A stretch of DNA of 64,000 bases from Anodontia alba (lineage: Eukaryota > Mollusca > Bivalvia > Lucinida > Lucinidae), in contig OZ024830.1 of the NCBI GenBank assembly GCA_964016985.1, forward strand, positions 65,242,690 to 65,306,689. The letters are read 5' to 3'. A program made the position numbers and the translations under genes. This document shows, piece after piece, positions 58,896-64,000 of this stretch (within the stretch, counting starts at the first letter, position 1; every line of letters starts with the position of its first letter). The notes beneath the pieces were generated by a model. It had not been told where the DNA came from. It ran no database searches and saw only the letters and a program-made list of their open reading frames with translations.

Positions 58896-59164
58896 CGTAA
58901 AACAAAAAAAAAAACATGCACTTAATTATACGAGCCGCATCGTGAGAAAATGTACCATGTACCTTCGGACAAGTCCACCCAATAAAGACTAATATTAGTC
59001 TGCGCATCTGCGCAGTCTGATTAGAGTATTCCTTGTCCGCATAAAGAAATTTTTCAACCTTGGCTATCCAAAATGCGCCCATGTGAAGTTTCTGATAGAA
59101 CTGCGCGCATGTGCAAACTGATCAGAATCTTCGATGGATGCACATGTCAGAAGGTTCGTTTTCT

Positions 59165-59815
59165 GATGTTGTGGCTCATACCTTATTGACCGGCGTGCGA
59201 ATCGCGCGGTCTCTTAATATAGCTTTGGATTTTTACATATGGTAGACTATTCGATTAGCTCACTAAGGACGTTTTATATTTGCCGGGACGTCGGTTTGTG
59301 ACGACCCGGCAAATATAAAAAAAATTTCAAACTGAGTTATAAGCAGATTAATGACTATTTTATTTTCATTTCAATCAAGAAATTTTATAAAGCTTAATAA
59401 AAGCAAACATTAACTCTTTCGGTGCCAAATTTCAGACGACATTTGTCGTCTGTTTTTCTTTTTTAACAAACTATTGCTTGAAAAGAAGTTTAAACGTAAA
59501 GTTGAAAGACTGAATGTCAACCCGCCACCCCCCCCCCCCCCCCCCCACCCCCCTCCCCCGAGATGTCAAACAGCGTAGATCCAGACATGAGCCGTCTCAT
59601 CTGGATCTATGCTGTTTGCAAAAGCCTATTATTATCGCATGTGGCAGTGAAAGTTAAAGAATCACATTATTGTTCGATTTTTTACCTGTTACATTGAAAA
59701 TTTGCTAAACTTTAGTTTTCCCTTGTCCCATATCTCTATGTAAACATGGACAAAATTTGCGCCGATACTTAGACGTTTACGTCTAAATATTTTGTCTTGT
59801 TAGTCATCTAAAGCT
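59165..59815 (-). mobile_element. Dispersed element, copy 2, carrying a TTAA insertion
   Basis: Inverse of 42053-42510 over GAGACCGCGCGATTCGC, AAATCCAAAGCTATATTAAG, AAGCTTTATAAAATTTCTTG and AGACGTAAACGTCTAAGTAT. It is interrupted at 59410-59657 by a TTAA-flanked insert absent from the other copy. It also has an inner stem CCGGGACGTCGG...CCCGGCAAATAT not seen there. Confidence 0.75.
59410..59657. mobile_element. TTAA-inserting MITE with proven empty site
   Basis: TTAACTCTTTCGGTGCCA left, GGCAGTGAAAGTTAA right; TTAA at 59410-59413 and 59654-59657. It contains the shared core (GCGTAGATCCAGACATGAG / CTCATCTGGATCTATGC) and a C-rich run (59529-59560). Confidence 0.85.
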
Positions 59816-60047
59816 GAATGACAGAATTTTTATGCAAAACCACTTCAACTGTCGGAAAGAAGCTCAAAATGATATATGGGTTTCTGATAATGTTCGAAAT
59901 AGTTCTTCCGATATGAATAATTTGGTAAAACTCGAAAGATAAAAAATATGATTCATCGCAAGGCCAGTCTTTACACTATCTAATTTACATCGAATCAAGT
60001 GGGCGGGGAAAATCAGTTCTACGTTTCTTCTTCTTCGATCGGCTTCT

Positions 60048-60270
60048 TTCGTTCTTTAACGCATAGCTCTCTGGGCAAAAAAATTCAGCAGACGACATTT
60101 TGAAGAACTTTTCTTAATTTTCCAGAAAACTGGTTTTGATATTTCATGCAAATTGTTTCGAATGGAGACAATTTGGATGGAATGTCAAATCCTGATTCCT
60201 TGGGAAAAAATGAAAAATAATACCAGTTTGTCGTCTGCTGAATTAGCCCAGAGAGTGGTAATGGTTAAAT
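60048..60270. mobile_element. MITE family E copy
   Basis: GCTCTCTGGGCAAAAAAATT left, GCCCAGAGAGTGGTAA right (inverted); inner TTTTGATATTTCATGCAAAT and inverse around TCGAATGGAG. Confidence 0.85.
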
Positions 60271-60418
60271 CGTATTTTGGTGCAACATATCGTACTATTC
60301 CTTAGTATAGCCTGAGCATATGAGCATACAGTGTTGACCCAGATCAGACGCCATAGATGATCAGGGTCTATACTGCTTGTCTCTCATCTAGTAGGTTTAG
60401 ACATATCTACAGGTAGTA

Positions 60419-60583
60419 TAGACTGGCCCCAGTCTCCAGTGACTAAATATCTTTTTCTTATAATCCTGTTTGATAATCCACTAAAATAAAACCAAATAAT
60501 ATCATGGCTATAAAGGCTGGACAGTAATGGATTATCAAACAGGACCATAAGAAAAAAAGTCACTGGAAACTGAAGCCAGTCTA
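60419..60583. mobile_element. MITE family G copy 4, 9-bp target duplication
   Basis: TAGACTGGCCCCAGTCTCCA left, AACTGAAGCCAGTCTA right; part of one arm deleted. Target duplication CAGGTAGTA at 60410-60418 and, once H is removed, 60584-60588 plus 60830-60833 (or equivalent). Confidence 0.9.
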
Positions 60584-60588
60584 CAGGT

Positions 60589-60825
60589 CGAGGGTTGATC
60601 GCAAGACTGTAGCAAGTCAGATGGTTGTTTTTTCCCAATCTCCTCACCATGAAGGCGTTATGATGATTACAACACTTATTTCTGTAAACAATGGAAATTT
60701 AGGTGCCATTGCTCGTATGAGCAATGACACCTAAATTTGCATTGTTTACAAAGGGATCAAAGTTGCCCCTAAACAAGGGTTTCAAAAATATGTTTGAGTT
60801 ACTATGGTCTTGCGATCAACCCTCG
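60589..60825. mobile_element. MITE family H copy
   Basis: CGAGGGTTGATCGCAAGAC left, GTCTTGCGATCAACCCTCG right (19 bases, all but a few pairing), centre GCTCGTATGAGC. AGGT flanks both sides, a possible 4-base duplication. The copy at 39768-39984 is inverted. Confidence 0.85.
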
Positions 60826-60949
60826 AGGTAGTAAAACCGGACGTGTTTAAATATTAGGATAAGTATGGTAATGTTCAGGGGTCAGCATACTTAGATATTA
60901 GTTCTTGCATTGACTATTGGTCAAGTATCTGTTGATATATGGGCAGTTT

Positions 60950-61250
60950 AGGATCCTTGCTGTGCTCTCTTATCAGTATGTTTACATTTTCGATTTAAGA
61001 CTCTTAGAGCAACCTATAGAACCCAGTGTAGTTCATTCCTCCATTAACGCAATGGATCACGCGAAGTGACGTGACGTCAAAACAACTGACGCTTTCGGAG
61101 ATTTGATTGGACGCTGCTACTGTTGTGATGACGTCGCCGCTCTTCAGCTATCCAAATATAATCCGCCCGCCCTTAATGCAGCCTGTAATGTGAAGTTCTC
61201 TCCAAGGTACGCGAGAAAAAAGTAATGTAAATATAAGTAATGAACTTGAT
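60950..61250. promoter_or_regulatory. CRE-like motif cluster, function unproven
   Basis: TGACGTCA at 61072-61079, with further TGACG at 61067, 61088 and 61130, in more GC-rich DNA than its surroundings. This is the pattern of CREB/ATF sites. No gene start was found next to it, so promoter function is only a possibility. Confidence 0.25.
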
Positions 61251-61261
61251 TTTTTCCGAAA

Positions 61262-61366
61262 TTTATTGAGATATAACTGCAGTGGATCGCGTGCAAAGTA
61301 AATGAACCTCTTCGGGGTTCATTCACTTTGCACGCGACCCACTGCGTTCATACCTCAATGAACTTC
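61262..61366. repeat. Palindrome with long arms
   Basis: ATTGAGATATAACTGCAGTG, GGATCGCGTGCAAAGTAAAT and their inverse around CTTCGGGG. About 45-base arms, probably a MITE. Confidence 0.75.
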
Positions 61367-61464
61367 GAACAAAATAAAATTCATTTCTTAACTGTGTGCA
61401 AGCCTTGATCAGAATGCTCCATGAAGACTCTCATCCATATATGCATTATGTCGGCGCCGAGACT

Positions 61465-61470
61465 TTTATT
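61465..61470 (-). terminator. Candidate polyadenylation signal (AATAAA)
   Basis: Minus strand, 44 bases after the TGA (61514) that ends the proposed third exon of the GH128 gene. Confidence 0.45.
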
Positions 61471-61513
61471 CAAATAGTAAGGCATTATACAAATCAACAG
61501 TACTTTAGACACT

Positions 61514-63715
61514 TCAGAAATTTCGTTTGGAAATTGACAGATGATAAAAATTTGGACCATGGGGTGTGGTGGTGGTGGTGGTGGGTGGGACCATGGTCTG
61601 GAAAGGGTGATAATTTTGATTTAGGATCAGATTGGTTTTGCTGCCTGACAAGCCTATGTGGCAGAAACATGAAGAAACATGAACATCAGTCCCCAGCTCT
61701 GGGGCGAAACCTTGCTGTTTTCTACCACCAGTATGATATGATAACATAACCTACCTTGCTCTGGCCCTTGAAAGGTCATGTAGTACCGACCTAACTGGGT
61801 CAAGGTCGATGAATTTGCTTCAAGCAGACTGCCTGACGTAGTAACGAAGCCATCAGTAACAATTCGAGACGCACACCACGAATATCGAAACACATACGAC
61901 GATGCCTCAAGACGAGGTAGAATTTCTGACATCAGTTTAAGCTGTCTCTGAACACTTTTGGTGTAGGGACATGCGAATTCTGTAAGCCATATTTTCTTTC
62001 CATATCGGTCAAATAATGTCTTCAGAAAACGCATAGTTTCATCTGCGTTACAGAAATAAGCATGCGTGGCGAGATAGTCTATTCTGCACCCGACACATTC
62101 TTTGAAGAATTTGTCAAACCACTCTATGGTGTTTCCATGGCAACCGGACTTTGACCCACAAGGGGCCGCTGCCGGACTTACTAAAGGAAGTCCGCGGGTA
62201 CCGTTCTCCAATATACGCCAGTAGGTTGCGGCTTCTTGTGCTGTCAAGTTAGACTGCTTAAAATGGTTGGGTTCGTTGAATCCCAGGATAAATTTTGCTG
62301 ATATAGTAATGTTTGGAACCTCTTGACCTGCACGCCAACCCCAAATCATAGTTATATGGCTGGATTCGTACTTGTCAATATTCGTACAGTTCGTATGGTG
62401 GTGAAAGTAAGACAGATTCAACGACCAATCATACCTAGAACAATTAGTAAGTATAATAAATTCTAAAATACTAACATCTGAGAGCAATGAACACACACAC
62501 ATTCACACACACGAAATTTTTTTTTTTTTTTTGTGTGTTGAGGTTTTACGGCCCAGTCAACCCAATAGGGTCATGTCGAGCGCGGTCAGTTTATCTAACC
62601 ACACGTTTACAGCGCAGGCTTAGTCTTCCAAGCGGTTAACCAGTATTGTGCACATTCTTTCGCCAGAAACTGACAACTGCCCTTTTTGAATCAGCGGAAG
62701 GGAGAGAATGACCGTATTTCATGATCAATCTTCACGAAAGAATGTTGCCGACCTCGACGGGGGTCGAACCCGCGACCTCCTGGTCTCAAGTCGGATGCGC
62801 ATCCAATTGCGCCACCGAGGCCGGCGCGCACACACGAAATTTGACCCATTGCATGTCGAAAACTATCTCATGATTCACATGCGACCAGTCTGGAACTAGA
62901 ATATGCACAAGACTGTTCACTCAAACAATCGACAAGGTCTAAACATTATACGACCAGGACGTTGGCAAGTTTGATTTCTATATGGAAGGCTAATTGTTAA
63001 CTATGCATTAAAGGAATGATACACTTCAAAATTGTTTTGTCCTCCCTTCTGAAAATGGGCATACACTTAAAGGAAATACGTAATTTGTTCCAAATTCTTT
63101 CCTTTTAGTGTAAACGCCTTTAAAGTATTTTTTCAGCAGAAATTTGATGTACAGAATAGCAAAAGGGAAGTCACAAAAATTGGCGGAAGCGGCAAAAAAT
63201 CTACCAAGTCTATCCAATCCTCTTAACATGTCATAACGTTTATGGTAAATGTCCCAAAATTTCGAAGACTTTATTGAATACTGCCCACCCACCCACAACC
63301 ACTAATTTTGTTTTTATGCAGTTGCTTCTTAATATATTTAATGGAATGACAAACAGTGTAGACCCTGATCAGACTGCTCCTCCAGGAGCAGGAGCAGTCT
63401 GATCTGGGTCTGCACTGTTTGCCTATGCCATTTCGTTGGAAACTTTGATATAAAAATTAGGACATTTACCGTAAAACAAAGTATATCAAAAAGACAATTG
63501 CCATAGAGCACTCTTTTCTCTGCCAGTAAAATTTCGACAGAAAGTAAGAGTTATTCTTACCACCAGTTTAGTCCTGGAAAAGCGCTGAAATCATCGCAAA
63601 GGAAGGGGACATGTGCAACAGCTATACCTCTTTTCTCCGACATAGAAACTCCCTCGGCATCACACAGTATGATCACGTATAGTACGATGTTTAAACACAA
63701 CACACACGCCGCCAT
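61514..63715 (-). CDS. Secreted GH128 / Asl1-like glycosyl hydrolase (two or three exons)
   Basis: Predicted retaining hydrolase of the GH128 clan (fungal members cut beta-1,3-glucan), acting outside the cell. Exon 1, 63715-63561: signal peptide MAACVLCLNIVLYVIILCDA, then KRGIAVAHVPFLCDDF and a Trp codon split by the donor GTAAGA. Exon 2 starts at 62434 after TTGTTCTAG; the join reads GLNWWYDWSLNLS, the family's Trp-Tyr-Trp signature. Motifs: MIWGW, ILGFNEPNH (Glu about residue 106, acid/base), LVSPAAAPCG, CVGCRIDYLATHAY, IWLTEFACPY (Glu about 204, nucleophile) and TQLGRYYM. The 98-residue spacing of the two Glu suits the family. 3' end: read-through stops at 61654; or donor CAAG/GTAGGT at 61754 and acceptor TTCTGCCACATAG lead to an exon from 61653 to TGA 61514 with AATAAA 44 bases on. 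The catalytic domain is complete either way. Function in digestion of algal or fungal glucan, or in defence, is inference. Confidence 0.92.
62520..62828 (-). mobile_element. Full-length tRNA-headed SINE in intron 1 of the GH128 gene
   Basis: Minus strand: tRNA-like head with A box TGGCGCAATTGG and B box GGTTCGACCCC, body GGTTAACCGCTTGGAAG, 3' end CCGTAAAACCTCAACAC and an A tail (62520-62532). Target duplication CACACACGAAATTT at 62506-62519 and 62829-62842. Same strand as the gene. The intact duplication and full length suggest a young insertion. It is the reference copy for fragments at 34169, 38080, 39321, 49637 and 58185. Confidence 0.95.
63010..63430. repeat. Family M MITE and an isolated core, in intron 1
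   Basis: Family M pieces (CCTCCCTTCTGAAAATGGGC, ATTCTTTCCTTTTAGTG) at 63010-63240. Core hairpin at 63348-63422: GTAGACCCTGATCAGACTGC / GCAGTCTGATCTGGGTCTGC around TCCTCCAGGAGCAGGA. Confidence 0.65.
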
Positions 63716-64000
63716 TACTAACAACTAGAGCTTCTGTTTGAGATTACAGGAAATTTGAAGTTAAATTAAAAATGATGTGTATGTTTTAAGTTCATAAACA
63801 GGTCATAATGAAACCAGTTTTACAGGAAATACTTCAATGTATCAAGTTTGACAAGGGAGACCAATTTTGTCTACCTGTTTTCTTTTCCGCACACTAGACC
63901 CCTTCTGTAAAAAGCTCTACTCTACAAAAAGAATTTATTTTCTAGAGGGGGTACATTCTTTCCTTTTCGAGGACCTTTTCAAGAGGCTAAATCAATGATG
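63716..64000. other. Upstream flank of the GH128 gene
   Basis: Family M-type pieces (GACCCCTTCTGTAAAAAGCT, GAATTTATTTTCTAGAGGGG) lie from 63880 to the window end. No TATA box or clear promoter motif was identified in 63716-63880. Confidence 0.4.

Larger units (their letters stand above)
60290..60905. mobile_element. Family A MITE holding nested G and H elements
   Basis: Family A sequence runs to CAGGTAGTA (60418), is cut by G (60419-60583), resumes as CAGGT, is cut by H (60589-60825), then resumes AGGTAGTAAAACC. Removing both gives CTACAGGTAGTAAAACC, as in other A copies. Confidence 0.9.

Noticed and set aside
62750..62825. tRNA gene on the minus strand
   Set aside because: A and B boxes are present, but it is the head of a SINE with target duplications and a 3' body; the cloverleaf is not intact by eye.

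Overview
The window is intron-rich, AT-rich animal DNA, very probably from a bivalve mollusc. The evidence is the repeats: tRNA-headed SINEs, one with a 3' part like the bivalve Meta/RUDI type, the 145-bp GTGACCTAGTTTTTGAC tandem family bounded by GCTCACCTGAG, and hundreds of palindromic MITEs. Species cannot be named from sequence alone. No bacterial genes, rRNA, true tRNA or CRISPR array was seen.

Three protein-coding loci can be supported, all on the minus strand. (1) At the right end, a two- or three-exon gene (about 61.5-63.7 kb) encodes a secreted GH128 / Asl1-like glycosyl hydrolase with signal peptide, both catalytic glutamates, a GT-AG junction that restores the family motif, and a SINE in intron 1. 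(2) At 40.7-41.5 kb a short gene encodes a secreted somatomedin-B-domain protein; the exon pair closes in phase on a stop and a polyadenylation signal. (3) Between 7.6 and 32.5 kb a series of small minus-strand exons, none recognised, can be chained. From 23.74 kb to 7.61 kb eleven exons join in phase without a stop (308 codons including the stop) and end on a TGA with AATAAA 54 bases on. I could not name the product; peptides are leucine-rich and helical-looking. A Tc1-like element (13801-15383) carries a dead transposase.

The rest is mobile DNA in layers. 0.5-7.1 kb: a 155-bp satellite cut by a hAT-like element and by a 2.2-kb tandem-repeat element; removing both restores the satellite. 7.1-41 kb: introns packed with MITE families, called here A (CCCTAAGTATTGGGAC ends), B (TTAA-CCCTTGTCCTGCTGAA), C (TTGTGGGTACTCATTAGAAG core), D (TTAA, AAAGCRCCAATCAC ends), E (CAGCAGATGACA ends), F (AACCTCTTTATAACAC ends) and L, plus a four-unit 445-475-bp tandem element (26.2-28.1 kb). 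41.5-61 kb: more MITEs, families G (9-bp target duplications), H, J, M, inverted copies of one dispersed element, and microsatellites. Several families with unrelated ends carry the same central hairpin (AACAGTGYAGAYCCWGATCAG and its inverse), at about forty sites.

Exon calls for locus 3 come from reading splice signals and frames by eye. Phase was used to choose between weak donors at some junctions, so that model is a hypothesis with strong and weak parts marked.
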